64,000 nucleotides of DNA from Ruoffia halotolerans (GCF_014049385.1 NZ_JACAOA010000001.1:110427-174426), one strand, 5' to 3'. Positions 54,616-64,000 are shown, counted from the stretch's first letter. Numbers and translations: made by a program. The notes: generated by a model not told the origin, from the sequence alone.

Positions 54616-54788
54616 TAACTCTACCTCCTAGAAATGTTGTCATTCCTCTTGTACTTTCTATTGTAGCATAGAATGTGTCAGTTTGTCAGTTACAAACTTG
54701 AGGATAAATTCTGTAACTTGTTGTCTTACCATATATATGTTAGTTTTGTAACATTCTTCTAACAAGCAAATTATTTTTATTTCAAAAT

Positions 54789-54843
54789 AAAAACTCCCAA
54801 CGATTCTAAAGTCAATTAACTTAGAATTCATTGAAAGTTTTTT
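54789..54843 (-). terminator. Terminator of the FtsX-type ABC operon
   Basis: AAAAACT (54789-54795) pairs with AGTTTTT (54836-54842), and ATTCTAA (54803-54809) pairs with TTAGAAT (54821-54827), giving an interrupted stem. The minus-strand side ends in a T-run. It lies just past the permease stop. Confidence 0.75.
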
Positions 54844-54859
54844 TGAAAATATCTTGTTA

Positions 54860-57800
54860 TTAATCTACACCTTTAAGTGCTTCAACCATATCGATTTTTT
54901 TCAGTTTAAAGTGCATAGCCACCATGACTATTGTAGAGAATGCTAAGGATATAAAGAATGAAGCGATGTAACTGCCTATTGAAACACTTGGATGGAACAA
55001 GACGTCCATCATTTGCATTGTTTTTAATAAGTAAGTATTTAAGATCGTTCCGAGCACTAAACCAACTAAGCTACCTAAGACTGATAGTACTAATACCTCG
55101 TTAAAGATATACATACTTACTTCCCGGTCATAGAATCCAAGTACTTTAATCGTAGATAATTCTCGGATTCGTTCAGCAACGTTAATATTTGTTAAGTTAT
55201 ACAGGACGACAAAGGCTAATGAAGCTGCTGAGATAATTAGAACTAATGTAATTAAATCTAAACTTCCCATTTGATCTGCGATACTTTCAGCAAGTGTATT
55301 CAAATCGACAGTCGTTAAGACATTATCATTGTCCATGATCGCTTCTTCAGTTTCTTTTTGACTGACACCTTCTGTGTAGTGAACTAAGTAAGCATTTTGG
55401 CTTGGTTCTTCCCCAAAGATACTTTCATATTGTTCAGGATTTACATAGAGGTAGTGAGAAGCGTAGTTTTCTACAACTGTAAAATCTTCTACAGTAAACT
55501 CTTCTAAGTCTTCGTTTTCTAAGGTAAATGAGTCGTTTTTTGATAAATTCAGTAACTCACCCATTCTTTCTGTGATAAATGGACCTTTATCTACGATGGC
55601 ATTTGGAATTGGTTCCTGGCCTCTTTCGCGTAATGTAACGTAGTCCGAGAATGATTCTAAATCCCCTAGAGGAACTGTCACAGTAACGGATTGTGTCTGA
55701 CCATCTTTTAATTCTGCATCATACGTTTCAAGTAGCACTGGCATATAGCCCTCTACGCCATCCATCTCTATGAGTGTTTGATTCATGTCCTCAACCTCAG
55801 AACCTTCTAAATCGTCGTTAAGGTATACCATGCCATCAAATGTTTGGAGTTGATTAAATTGATCATCCACAATACCAGATATTGTATTACTAATTCCGAA
55901 ACCTGTCACGATCAACATTGTACACCCTGCAACTCCGATAAGTGTCATCGAGTTACGTCCTTTGTATCTTAGTAGATTTCGCACTGTCATTTTTGTATTA
56001 AATGATAATCGATTCCAAATACTTGGTACACGTTCTAGTAATAATTTCTTACCTGATTTCGGTGGTTCCGGTTGTAGTAGATTAGCCGGTTGGGTACGCA
56101 ACATTTTAAGTGGCGTATAGATTGCAGGGAATAAAGCTGTTGCCAAGGCTATCAGTGCTGCAAGAAAATTCCATCCCCATAATATTTCAATTTCAGGCGC
56201 ATCGAAATAATACAACATATTATAAGCATTTAAGATGACACCTGGAAAGACTGCATAACCGATGATTAACCCAACAACGATACCTAATATTCCGGCAATA
56301 CCAGCATAGACAACAAATTTCTGGATAATCGTTCCATTGTTATACCCTAGTTGTTTCAAGGTTCCCATGTAATTTCTTTGTTCACTTGCCATACGCTTGA
56401 TTGTTGTGAAAGTCACTAAAATAGCAATCGCAAAGAAAAACACTGGGAATATATTAGAGATGACATTTAGTTGTTCTGCATTATCATTTAAACTTTGATA
56501 GGCACTTGAACTCCCACGTTTTTCCACTACATAGGTTGGCTCTTTTAAATCATTTAGAGATTCTTTGGCTTCAGCAATATCTGCTTTAGCCTGTTCTAAA
56601 TCTTCTAAGGCATCTTCTTCTTCTGAGATAAACTCATAACGATTTAAGTTATACTCAGCGTCACCTTGCATCAGTTCCATTCGACCAGCCAGAGCATCTT
56701 CACGACCTGTTTCAAGCTCTCTTTGCCCTGCAATAAGCATATTGTATGACTCGTCGATCACCCGTTTACCATCGACAAGACTCGCTTGTCCTTCATTAAA
56801 TTGTGAAATACCTTCATCTAAAGCTTGTCGACCTTCAGTGATAGCAGCATATGCTGTATCTAATTCACTTTGACCTGTCGCACTTTGAGCATTCAGCTCA
56901 GTCCAACCTTGGTTAATCGTACTTTGCGCTGCTTCTAATTGACTCAATCCAGCATAATATTCATTCCAACCAGCTGCTAATACAGAACTTTGTTCATCGA
57001 GTGTCGCTTGTCCCGTTTGCAACATATTCACTGCTTCAGCTAATTGAGTCAATTCAGATTGAATTTGACCTAAGTCCAATTCCGGAGGTAGTTCATTTAA
57101 ACCACCATCTTCGAGAAGTTTATCCAATTCAGCTTGTAAAGTCGTCAGCGCTGCTTCTGTTTGACTAAGCTGACTATTAAGCTCTTCAATTTGAGTTTCT
57201 AAAGAATTGAATCGTTCAATTTGTTGATTCAACTCGGCCAGTTCTGAGTTATTTTGTTGAAGTAAAGTTCTAAATTCATTCAATTCATTTCTTTGTGTTT
57301 GTAAATCACTTTCAATTTGAATGGATTCCGCTTCAGTTAATTCTGGATTTTGTAATTGTGATTCTAATTCACTGACTGCTTGTGATAATTCAGCTATTTG
57401 TTGGTTATAAGACTCATTCTGAGTTAATAATTCATCTCTTCGTGCAATAAGTTCCGAAATATCTCCAATATTATTGTATTCTGTTTGGAGTTGGTTCAAT
57501 TCTGTTTCGATGTTTGTTAATTGCTGTTCTAATTCACGTATTCCAGCTATTTTATTAATTAGCTCATTGTCACTTCCAGAAGGGTTTTCTGGGAGTGTTT
57601 CTGTTTGAGTCTCTAACTCAGCTATTCGATTATTTAATAATTGTAGAACGTCATCTATAGAAGTTGCTGGGCTCAATTCAGTCCCAACAAGTTGTTCTAG
57701 TAAAGTGAGTTGTTCTGTCGAAAGTTTCAAATCAGCTAACGTTTGCTCTAGCTCTTCAACCTCACCTAATTCATTGACGATAGCTGCGAGTTCTTGAAGA

Positions 57801-59224
57801 TTTTCTCTTAAGATATCTCGTTCAATATTTAATGAATTAATCCAAGATACAATATCCGGATTTGTTCCGGTATCTGATTGCTCAAGAACTTGAAGGAAGC
57901 CGTTAATAACGTCAATCTGATCTTCAATTGCAACTAACAATTGCTCTGGTGGTATCTGATCGTTTGTAGCAAGTCTTAATTGGTCTAGCAATTCTTGTCT
58001 TCCTGCAGCCAATTGACTATAACCGGCATCAAGTGCCGCTTGGCCTTCAACTAATTGTGAATAACCTGCTTGTGCTTGTGATACTGCTTGATCTAACTGT
58101 GCTTGTGCATCCGTTAATTGTGACTGAGCAGATGCGATTTCTTCATTAAAGGTCGCCAGTCCTTCTTCATATTGGGCTAAGCCTTCTTCATAAGTTTTTT
58201 CATTATAATTCAGTTGTGCCCGTGCATCCGCAAGATCTAACCGACCTTGTTGATACTCTTTGATTCCATCATTCAATTCTTCTTCTCCGCTTACGATGTC
58301 AGCAATCCCTTGATTAAGAGTTCTTTGGCCATCAAAAACTTCTTGATGGCCCTCTGATAAAGTTGCTTGAGCATCTTCTAAAGCTTCTCGAGCATCTTCT
58401 AAGGTTTGGTAACCATCAGCCACTTCAATTTCCCCTTCATCGATGGAAGACGCAATTTCATCTTGCAGCTCCACAATTCGCACTTCAGGCCTACCTTCTA
58501 AGTCTTCTTCAATCGAAGCCACGGTCTGATCGACAACTTGATTATATTCTGGTGTATATGCTTCGTATTCTCTCGCATCATCTACCCAATAATATGCTTC
58601 AGAGTATAAATCTCCACTCACTGCCTGGTCGCTTATAATTCCAAAAACATTAGCCGATCCGCTTCGGGTCATTCTTTCTATATAAAGTGGATTACGAGCA
58701 AAGCCGACCACTTCGAACTCTTCCGTCTCCAATGTGAAACCAGCACTGTCGGAATTATCTAGTGTAATTCGATCACCAATTTGGATAGGTGAATCCATTT
58801 GTGCATTAAGTGTTTCTAAATATTTGGTGTCGAGGACAATCTCATCCGTATCTTCAACCATTCGTCCTTCAAAAACCTTAAAGAAAATTGTACTCTCATC
58901 TCCATTGTAGGTGAATATCTTCGCATTCTCTTCACCAGGACTGACAATAGCATTAATAGACTGCATGGGTAAGATAGTGACACCATTCTGGTTATCTAAC
59001 AAATCAATATCTGTCTCGTTGAGACCAACTGTCGATAATATATGTCCATCTGGCATATTATTCTCTTGATATACTTCTCGAGCAGTTCTTACCATGGATG
59101 GCCCTGCGGCCCGAATTCCGACGAAGAAAGAGACACCTAAGGCAATGATGGCGAATATTGAGATAAAGCGAGGAATCGATTCTTTTATTTCTCTTAAATT
59201 ATCCTTCCATAAAGCAGAATTCAT
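54860..59224 (-). CDS. FtsX/MacB-type ABC permease with giant coiled-coil extracellular domain
   Basis: This 1454-residue permease has one N-terminal helix (about 20-40), an extracellular MacB-like domain (40-250), a coiled-coil of about 620 residues (270-890), then FtsX core helices (about 912-935 and two more), a second extracellular domain and three C-terminal helices (STIKVLGFYDREVSMYIFNEVL onward). The coil has repeated L-x2-G units (LVEGQAALDAGYSQLAAGRQEL) flanking a Glu/Gln/Leu-rich middle, recalling YhgE/Pip proteins. Type VII ABC systems like this work mechanically across the envelope and do not move substrate through the membrane. It lies 25 bases after its ATPase gene. Confidence 0.85.
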   Translation of the reverse strand: MNSALWKDNLREIKESIPRFISIFAIIALGVSFFVGIRAAGPSMVRTAREVYQENNMPDGHILSTVGLNETDIDLLDNQNGVTILPMQSINAIVSPGEENAKIFTYNGDESTIFFKVFEGRMVEDTDEIVLDTKYLETLNAQMDSPIQIGDRITLDNSDSAGFTLETEEFEVVGFARNPLYIERMTRSGSANVFGIISDQAVSGDLYSEAYYWVDDAREYEAYTPEYNQVVDQTVASIEEDLEGRPEVRIVELQDEIASSIDEGEIEVADGYQTLEDAREALEDAQATLSEGHQEVFDGQRTLNQGIADIVSGEEELNDGIKEYQQGRLDLADARAQLNYNEKTYEEGLAQYEEGLATFNEEIASAQSQLTDAQAQLDQAVSQAQAGYSQLVEGQAALDAGYSQLAAGRQELLDQLRLATNDQIPPEQLLVAIEDQIDVINGFLQVLEQSDTGTNPDIVSWINSLNIERDILRENLQELAAIVNELGEVEELEQTLADLKLSTEQLTLLEQLVGTELSPATSIDDVLQLLNNRIAELETQTETLPENPSGSDNELINKIAGIRELEQQLTNIETELNQLQTEYNNIGDISELIARRDELLTQNESYNQQIAELSQAVSELESQLQNPELTEAESIQIESDLQTQRNELNEFRTLLQQNNSELAELNQQIERFNSLETQIEELNSQLSQTEAALTTLQAELDKLLEDGGLNELPPELDLGQIQSELTQLAEAVNMLQTGQATLDEQSSVLAAGWNEYYAGLSQLEAAQSTINQGWTELNAQSATGQSELDTAYAAITEGRQALDEGISQFNEGQASLVDGKRVIDESYNMLIAGQRELETGREDALAGRMELMQGDAEYNLNRYEFISEEEDALEDLEQAKADIAEAKESLNDLKEPTYVVEKRGSSSAYQSLNDNAEQLNVISNIFPVFFFAIAILVTFTTIKRMASEQRNYMGTLKQLGYNNGTIIQKFVVYAGIAGILGIVVGLIIGYAVFPGVILNAYNMLYYFDAPEIEILWGWNFLAALIALATALFPAIYTPLKMLRTQPANLLQPEPPKSGKKLLLERVPSIWNRLSFNTKMTVRNLLRYKGRNSMTLIGVAGCTMLIVTGFGISNTISGIVDDQFNQLQTFDGMVYLNDDLEGSEVEDMNQTLIEMDGVEGYMPVLLETYDAELKDGQTQSVTVTVPLGDLESFSDYVTLRERGQEPIPNAIVDKGPFITERMGELLNLSKNDSFTLENEDLEEFTVEDFTVVENYASHYLYVNPEQYESIFGEEPSQNAYLVHYTEGVSQKETEEAIMDNDNVLTTVDLNTLAESIADQMGSLDLITLVLIISAASLAFVVLYNLTNINVAERIRELSTIKVLGFYDREVSMYIFNEVLVLSVLGSLVGLVLGTILNTYLLKTMQMMDVLFHPSVSIGSYIASFFISLAFSTIVMVAMHFKLKKIDMVEALKGVD

Positions 59225-59249
59225 AATATTCCCCCCTTCTTAATACTAA

Positions 59250-59951
59250 TTACCATTTTATTTCATCTACTTTTAGAGGCGTATCATTTATAACAATATC
59301 GTCTACTTTCCCGTTTCTAATCTTTATTACCCGATCTGCCATCTCTGAAATTGTTGTATTATGAGTAATAACAACAATGGTGGTATCGGTATTACGACTT
59401 GTATCTTGCAATAATTTAAGAATTTGCTTACCTGTCTCGTAATCTAATGCACCCGTAGGTTCATCGGCTAATAATAATTTTGGTTTGCTGGCAATAGCGC
59501 GAGCAATGGATACACGTTGTTGTTCTCCACCTGAAAGTTGAGCTGGAAAATTATCCGCTCGTTGGTCTAAACCACATTGCTTAAGGACATCCATTACATC
59601 TGCATCACTATTAGATATTTGAATCGATAACTCAACGTTTTCTTTTGCGGTTAAATTAGGCACAAGATTATAGTTTTGGAAGACAAAGCCAATATTATTT
59701 CTACGAAATGTAGTTAATTCTTTGTCTGAATAATCACTAATATCTTTTTCAGCAATAATAACCTCACCGGATGTCGCTTTATCCATTCCACCTAATATAT
59801 TTAACGTTGTGGATTTACCAGCTCCTGAAGGTCCTAATATTACGGCAAATTCGCCGGATTCGATTGTGAATGTTACACCGTCATTTGCGCGAGTAACAAT
59901 TTCACCGCTTTTATACTCTTTTACTACATCATTTAGCTCAATATAGCTCAT
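59250..59951 (-). CDS. ABC transporter ATP-binding protein (LolD/MacB-type)
   Basis: The 233-residue ATPase has Walker [10 protein letters not shown] (39-47), Q-loop [12 protein letters not shown], signature [15 protein letters not shown], Walker [13 protein letters not shown] and switch His in VITHN, as in MacB/LolD-type ATPases that pair with FtsX-like permeases. It precedes the permease gene by 25 bases and follows the methyltransferase gene by 18. GAGGTG precedes the ATG. Together they form one mechanotransmission-type system in the membrane; the cargo or target is unknown. Confidence 0.93.
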   Translation of the reverse strand: MSYIELNDVVKEYKSGEIVTRANDGVTFTIESGEFAVILGPSGAGKSTTLNILGGMDKATSGEVIIAEKDISDYSDKELTTFRRNNIGFVFQNYNLVPNLTAKENVELSIQISNSDADVMDVLKQCGLDQRADNFPAQLSGGEQQRVSIARAIASKPKLLLADEPTGALDYETGKQILKLLQDTSRNTDTTIVVITHNTTISEMADRVIKIRNGKVDDIVINDTPLKVDEIKW

Positions 59952-59969
59952 CTAATTTCACCTCTATTA

Positions 59970-61160
59970 CTAATTTTCGCGATAAAATACCAACACCTTG
60001 AGGTAACTACTTTCTTCATCTGGACTTGTTGGGAAATCTTCTGGAAGACTGAATTGTTGGATTAAATAATAAGTTCCGTTCAACTCTTGCGTTGCCGCAA
60101 CCATATCATCTCGGAAATCATCTAAAGCATAACCACTATGGTTGGTACTTAATATCGTCATCCCATTTGGATTTGTTAATTTAAATAATTGTTTTGCTAA
60201 GTTTGAATAGTCTTCTTCTACTCTGAACATCTTCTTTTTAGTTCGCGCGAAGCTCGGAGGATCACTAACAATTAAATCAAATGTAATGTTATTTTTGGCT
60301 GCGTAATCTAAATAATTAAAGACATCCATCACACGAATCTCATGTTTAGAATCTTCTACTTCGATATCATTTAACGCAAATTGTTCTGTTGTTAATTCAA
60401 TACTGCGGTTGGCTACATCAACACTTACCGTATGGTCACTTCCACCAACTGCTGCCGCAACTGAGAAAGCGCCGGTATAACTAAAGATATTCAATACAGA
60501 CATCCCTTTCGCTTGCGTCTTAATAAAATCACGTACGTCTCTTTGGTCTAAAAAGATTCCTGTCATCCAACTTTCACCTAAATGCACAGCATAGTTAAGA
60601 TTATTCTCTTTAACGACTAATGGATCCGGTGCTTCGGCGCCACTAACTAGTTGAATGGGTTCTAAATCATCTTGTTGGAAGCGGAGCGTCTCATAAACTC
60701 CCTTAACTTCAGGTAATAATTGGTTTAATGCCTCAAAGAACCAATGACGGTATTCATAAATTCCTTTAGAATACCAATTAATTTGAATGTAGTGGTCGTA
60801 CCAATCAATGGTCACCCCACCAATGCCGTCCCCTTCACCGTTAAATAAACGAAAAGCAGTCGTTTCGGTACTATTAAAGAATGCTTCGCGTTCTTCAAAG
60901 GCTTCTTCTAAGGCATCATAGACTAAACTATCGTTCCAGTATTCATCTTGATAAGTGGTAATTAACCAGCCAACACCTTTATTTTGGCGTCCGACTAACA
61001 TTTTCCCTAAGAATTGATTGTCAAAATCATTTAAGATGACGACATCTCCTTCAATAAAGTGCTTTGCTTTATCTTCGTTTTGGAAATCCTTAGCTTTAAT
61101 TAACTTTCCACCTTGTTTAATTCGCTTTGTCGCAAATTCTCTTAATTTATATTCTGCCAT
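59970..61160 (-). CDS. Class I SAM-dependent rRNA methyltransferase (RlmI/YwbD-like)
   Basis: The 396-residue protein has an N-terminal PUA domain (about 1-70), an EEHB-like middle and a C-terminal Rossmann methyltransferase with FLDQRDVR, VLNIFSYTGAFSVAAA, VSVDVANRS and the catalytic-loop motif DPPSFA. This matches the RlmI family, which methylates a cytosine at C5 in 23S rRNA. The downstream family cysteine motif region reads LSTNHSGYA, so a catalytic cysteine is not evident there. I start at MAEYKLREFATKR, six bases after AAAGGGTG. Confidence 0.85.
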   Translation of the reverse strand: MAEYKLREFATKRIKQGGKLIKAKDFQNEDKAKHFIEGDVVILNDFDNQFLGKMLVGRQNKGVGWLITTYQDEYWNDSLVYDALEEAFEEREAFFNSTETTAFRLFNGEGDGIGGVTIDWYDHYIQINWYSKGIYEYRHWFFEALNQLLPEVKGVYETLRFQQDDLEPIQLVSGAEAPDPLVVKENNLNYAVHLGESWMTGIFLDQRDVRDFIKTQAKGMSVLNIFSYTGAFSVAAAVGGSDHTVSVDVANRSIELTTEQFALNDIEVEDSKHEIRVMDVFNYLDYAAKNNITFDLIVSDPPSFARTKKKMFRVEEDYSNLAKQLFKLTNPNGMTILSTNHSGYALDDFRDDMVAATQELNGTYYLIQQFSLPEDFPTSPDEESSYLKVLVFYREN

Positions 61161-61185
61161 TTTGAACACCCTTTTTCTTTCTCTT

Positions 61186-62358
61186 TTAATTTAATAACTG
61201 TGTATCGTTGTCATAACGTTGATTCTCAGCGGTCAACACTGATTCCATCAAGTATGAAAATTCACTCATTGTCATTTTATTCAATTCGTTAATTTCTGGT
61301 ATCTTTTCTTCTGTCGGTGTCATGGATAATTCTAAACGGTAATTAAAAGATTCGATATCTGCTGTTTTATTACTGAATATATTCAGCACAAATTGTTCAT
61401 AAAGACCTGTTAATGTTGCGTTATAACTACCTACCTCAGGATTTATGCTAATAGTCGCTTTGGTTAATTTATCTGTCACGTGATTTGTACTAATATTACT
61501 TTTCCACTGATAATCCTCTGGAAGTTCTTGATTATCCATTCTTCTCGAGAATATTAAGTCATCGGTAATTTGCGAAGACAATGTCGACTGAAATGTCAGT
61601 CCTCGTGAGTTTTCAGTGATATTGAATTGTTGATTCGGAATGACATCATAGGAAATGTGTCGATTATCACTTTCGTTAATATCCACATTTAGACTGTAAT
61701 TCAAACTGAAACTGCCTGAGTTTTGATAGAATCCACGCGGAATCTCAAGTCTTTCCATATCTATAATCGTGCTATCATTTAACTGATAGATATTATTAGT
61801 AGAGATATCCTCTACTTGCGATAAATCTGGAAAGTATAATAAATTATCGATTAATTCATCATTCATATTAATCGAACCTAATTCATCTTGATTAATCGCA
61901 ATGTAGTAATCATTGTATTCATTTAATTTGTTTTGAATATTTTTAGGAAAATACCTTTGCTCAAAAAATCCTGTGTCCGTTAATAAATTGATCGTATTAA
62001 TATAAGCTAAAGAAAATTCACGATAAGAAACGATGTCATAAGTTGAGACAGATTGTGTATCGTCTTGTCCATATTCATAAATATCAAACGTTAATCTTGC
62101 ATCCCCACTTATAGAATCAGCAATAATCTCACCTTCAGCAAGTAATTTGTTCGAATCAACATTCATATAACGTAAAGCGATTTTATAATTATCTGATGCT
62201 TCTAATTTATCTAATACTTGCTTAAAATCTTGATCAACTTCTTCTCGTAAGACAAGCTCTTCTTGTATTTCTTCATCTTCAGATGCTTGGACCAACTGTA
62301 TTGGAAAAATTAATGAAATGAGACTCAGAGATAACAATAATTTCTTTAATTGACGCAT
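61186..62358 (-). CDS. Secreted protein of unknown function
   Basis: The 390-residue protein starts with a clear Sec signal (basic n-region RQLKK, hydrophobic stretch LLLSLSLISLIFPIQL and cleavage motif VQA before Ser-Glu-Asp); no lipobox cysteine is present. The mature part is acidic and beta-rich, with repeated polar strands (SFSLNYSLNVDINES, KATISINPEVGSYNATLTG). I do not recognise the family; the pattern loosely recalls LolA-like or DUF6612-type secreted beta proteins. It is 25 bases before the methyltransferase gene and may share its transcript. The site AGGAG precedes the ATG. Confidence 0.7.
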   Translation of the reverse strand: MRQLKKLLLSLSLISLIFPIQLVQASEDEEIQEELVLREEVDQDFKQVLDKLEASDNYKIALRYMNVDSNKLLAEGEIIADSISGDARLTFDIYEYGQDDTQSVSTYDIVSYREFSLAYINTINLLTDTGFFEQRYFPKNIQNKLNEYNDYYIAINQDELGSINMNDELIDNLLYFPDLSQVEDISTNNIYQLNDSTIIDMERLEIPRGFYQNSGSFSLNYSLNVDINESDNRHISYDVIPNQQFNITENSRGLTFQSTLSSQITDDLIFSRRMDNQELPEDYQWKSNISTNHVTDKLTKATISINPEVGSYNATLTGLYEQFVLNIFSNKTADIESFNYRLELSMTPTEEKIPEINELNKMTMSEFSYLMESVLTAENQRYDNDTQLLN

Positions 62359-62462
62359 AATTATTCGCTCCTGACCTTTTTACTCCGCTTCATATATTAG
62401 CATATTATTTCGAACTGAGTATGAATTTTATTTTCTTTATTAACAGCTATTGCGCTTACATT

Positions 62463-62506
62463 AAAAAAGCATACACTTTTAGTTTTAGACACTAAAAATG
62501 TACGCA
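62463..62506 (-). terminator. Terminator after csbD
   Basis: On the minus strand GCGTACATTTTTAGT pairs with ACTAAAAGTGTATGC, followed by six T residues (A-run 62463-62468). It lies just past the CsbD-type gene. Confidence 0.88.
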
Positions 62507-62529
62507 TTTAAATCCAAAGAAACTATTAA

Positions 62530-62739
62530 CTATCTTTTATCTTTATCGTTGTTATCGAAGGCTTCTTTCACACCGTCTACCGCACCTTTGACAGTGTCTT
62601 TAACATCATTTAGGGATTCTTTAGCTTTACCACTATTTTTTTGTGCTTTTCCTTCTGTTTCGCGTTTTTTATCGCCAGTTACTTTACTTGTAACTTCTTT
62701 TGTTTTTCCTACAACTTGATCTTTCTTATCTTCTGACAT
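62530..62739 (-). CDS. CsbD family stress-associated protein
   Basis: The 69-residue protein is almost wholly charged and hydrophilic, made of K/E/D-rich helical repeats (KGAVDGVKEAFDN, GKTKEVTSKVTGDKKRETEGKAQ) that match the CsbD family, whose members rise under stress in bacilli. The function is unknown. The site GGAGGGG lies before the ATG, and a terminator follows, so it is a single-gene unit divergent from lafB. Confidence 0.82.
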   Translation of the reverse strand: MSEDKKDQVVGKTKEVTSKVTGDKKRETEGKAQKNSGKAKESLNDVKDTVKGAVDGVKEAFDNNDKDKR

Positions 62740-62907
62740 ATTTTCCCCTCCAATTTTTTTAATTCTTTATTCTTATATTTTATTGAAAAAGCAGTGTTGT
62801 TGTCAATTAATAGGATTTTTCTCCGTTAAAGAATATCATTATTTTGATTATGAAAGAAATAAAATAATGATGCCAGTAATACTTGCTAAAAAGCTTTTCA
62901 TGTTCTA

Positions 62908-62921
62908 AACTAAATTTAGTT
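62908..62921. promoter_or_regulatory. Perfect palindrome against the lafB ribosome binding site
   Basis: AACTAAATTTAGTT is a perfect 14-base palindrome ending directly before AAAGGGG, the lafB ribosome binding site. It could be an operator, or a small hairpin affecting translation. Function is inferred only from position. Confidence 0.35.
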
Positions 62922-62934
62922 AAAGGGGTGTATT

Positions 62935-63957
62935 ATGAAAGTATTACTATATAGCGAAAACTTGAAACAAATTAATAAATCTGGCTTAGGTAAAGCCATT
63001 CAACACCAGAAAGAAGCTCTTTCTTTAAATAATATAGAATATACAACTGACATAAATGATACGTTTGATGTTCTTCATATTAATACGTATTTCCCAAAAT
63101 CATATTATGTCGCATATAAGTTAGGGCATAGTGGCATCCCTGTCGTTTACCATGCTCACTCAACCGAGGAGGATTTTCGAAATTCATTCATCTTTTCTAA
63201 CCAAGTCTCTCCATTGTTTAAACAATGGCTGATTCAGGCTTATCGTCAAGGTGATATTCTCATCGCACCTACACCTTATGCTAAAAAGTTACTTGAATCG
63301 TATGATATCGGACGAGAAATTGTGAGTGTATCAAATGGGATTGATTTGCGCCGTTTCAATCACGTAGATAATGCCAGAGAACTGTTTCTTGAAGAGTTTA
63401 ATTATGAACCTGATGACTTTATCGTTATGGGTATTGGCTTATATTTAGAACGGAAAGGGATTCTGGATTTCGTGGAATTGGCCAAGCGCATGCCACATGT
63501 TCAATTTATTTGGTTTGGTTATACTGATTTAAAACTTGTTCCTGACAATATTAAACAAGCGATTCAAACGGACTTACCAAATCTAAGATTCGCTGGTTAT
63601 GTTCCTAATGATTCCATCATACTTGGTTTACAAGGTTCTGATTTGTTCTTATTTCCTACGATGGAAGAAACTGAAGGGATTCCTGCCTTAGAGGCTTGTG
63701 CAACAAAAGCAAACTTTATTGTTAGAGATATCCCAGTATTTGATGATTGGTTAATTGACAAGAAACATGTCTATAAAGGAAAAGACATTGATGATTTCGA
63801 ACGATTAATCGAACAATTTAGATTAAATGACTTACCTCCCTTAGGTGAAGCTGCCTATGAGGTTGCTAAAGAGAGAAATCTCATAGAAATTGGAAAGCAA
63901 TTAAAAGACGTCTACCAAAAAGCTATCGAAATTAAACACGAGGAAGAAAAAAACTGA
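62935..63957 (+). CDS. lafB: Glycolipid glycosyltransferase LafB/CpoA-like
   Basis: In Streptococcus and Listeria, LafB (CpoA) adds galactose to glucosyl-diacylglycerol, making the lipid anchor of lipoteichoic acid. The 340-residue GT4 protein matches it from the first residues (MKVLLYSENL, KSGLGKAIQHQKEAL), through HINTYFPKSY, HAHSTEEDFRNSF, TPTPYAKKLL and the E-x7-E motif MEETEGIPALEA. AAAGGGG precedes the ATG. It has no lafA beside it: csbD is divergent upstream and a terminator follows. Its product glycolipid could serve the envelope pathways in this window. Confidence 0.85.
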   Translation: MKVLLYSENLKQINKSGLGKAIQHQKEALSLNNIEYTTDINDTFDVLHINTYFPKSYYVAYKLGHSGIPVVYHAHSTEEDFRNSFIFSNQVSPLFKQWLIQAYRQGDILIAPTPYAKKLLESYDIGREIVSVSNGIDLRRFNHVDNARELFLEEFNYEPDDFIVMGIGLYLERKGILDFVELAKRMPHVQFIWFGYTDLKLVPDNIKQAIQTDLPNLRFAGYVPNDSIILGLQGSDLFLFPTMEETEGIPALEACATKANFIVRDIPVFDDWLIDKKHVYKGKDIDDFERLIEQFRLNDLPPLGEAAYEVAKERNLIEIGKQLKDVYQKAIEIKHEEEKN

Positions 63958-64000
63958 AGTAGATGAATGGCTTAGTGCCGTTCATTTACTTCAGTTTTTT
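63953..64000 (+). terminator. Terminator of lafB
   Basis: ACTGAAGTA...ATGAATGGC pairs with GCCGTTCAT...TACTTCAGT around a five-base loop and is followed by TTTTTT at the window end. This closes lafB as a single-gene transcript. Confidence 0.93.

Overview
The window is 64 kb of A+T-rich chromosome from a low-GC Gram-positive bacterium. I place it in the order Lactobacillales, most plausibly the Carnobacteriaceae/Aerococcaceae side, but no rRNA marker is present to settle it. Supporting signs are the pcrA-ligA-camS-gatC-gatA-gatB block, a MutY without any cysteine, a CpoA/LafB-type glycolipid glycosyltransferase, a heterodimeric ABC exporter of the BmrCD/LmrCD type, NtdP, LytR-CpsA-Psr proteins, strong AGGAGG ribosome binding sites and many hairpin-plus-T terminators. 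I saw no tRNA, rRNA, CRISPR array, insertion sequence or prophage. The window is almost fully coding (52 intact genes and one pseudogene) and reads as core chromosome with one accessory-looking polysaccharide locus.

Layout. 0.2-7 kb (minus): ntdP, then recX-mutY-ABC-ABC. 7-8.3 kb (plus): a split threonine/serine exporter. 8.3-11.5 kb (minus): pullulanase and a D-2-hydroxyacid dehydrogenase. 11.65-12.3 kb (plus): a GyrI-like gene broken by two frameshifts. 12.3-21.7 kb (minus): a surface-polysaccharide locus, transcribed galE, inactive-looking LCP paralogue, LCP ligase, GT4, Wzx flippase, Wzy/ligase-like polymerase, Wzz-like protein, GT2. 21.9-25.9 kb (plus): flavodoxin, M29 aminopeptidase, small membrane protein, GT4, galU. 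25.9-36.4 kb: map and acyl-ACP thioesterase, a stress membrane protein, an S66 peptidase, a cysteine-peptidase-like protein with a glutathione-reductase-like enzyme, an SQD2-like glycosyltransferase, a DEAD-box helicase, a Gfo/Idh/MocA oxidoreductase and an M3 oligopeptidase. 36.7-52.7 kb: uvrC, an L,D-transpeptidase, the pcrA-to-gatB operon, a degenerate PurK-like protein, a membrane-anchored glucosaminidase with an HTH gene, and a short FUSC-type membrane protein. 52.7-64 kb: a zinc-ribbon membrane protein with a ruined beta-lactamase fold, an FtsX-type permease with a coiled-coil domain of about 620 residues and its ATPase, an rRNA methyltransferase, a secreted protein, CsbD and LafB.

How it fits together. 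Many genes serve the cell envelope. GalU and GalE supply UDP-glucose and UDP-galactose. The 12-21 kb locus would build, export and attach a polysaccharide, with LafB and possibly the SQD2-like enzyme making glycolipids. The L,D-transpeptidase, GH73 glucosaminidase and S66 peptidase act on peptidoglycan. MutY, RecX, UvrC, LigA and PcrA cover DNA repair, and GatCAB covers tRNA amidation.

The observations most worth a second look are inactive-looking paralogues kept beside or in place of active enzymes: the LCP pair, the beta-lactamase-like protein without its three motifs, and the PurK-like protein without its signature loops. Others are the cysteine-free MutY, the run of TTG/GTG starts across the polysaccharide locus, a terminator pointing against that locus, and the cysteine-peptidase/disulfide-reductase gene pair.
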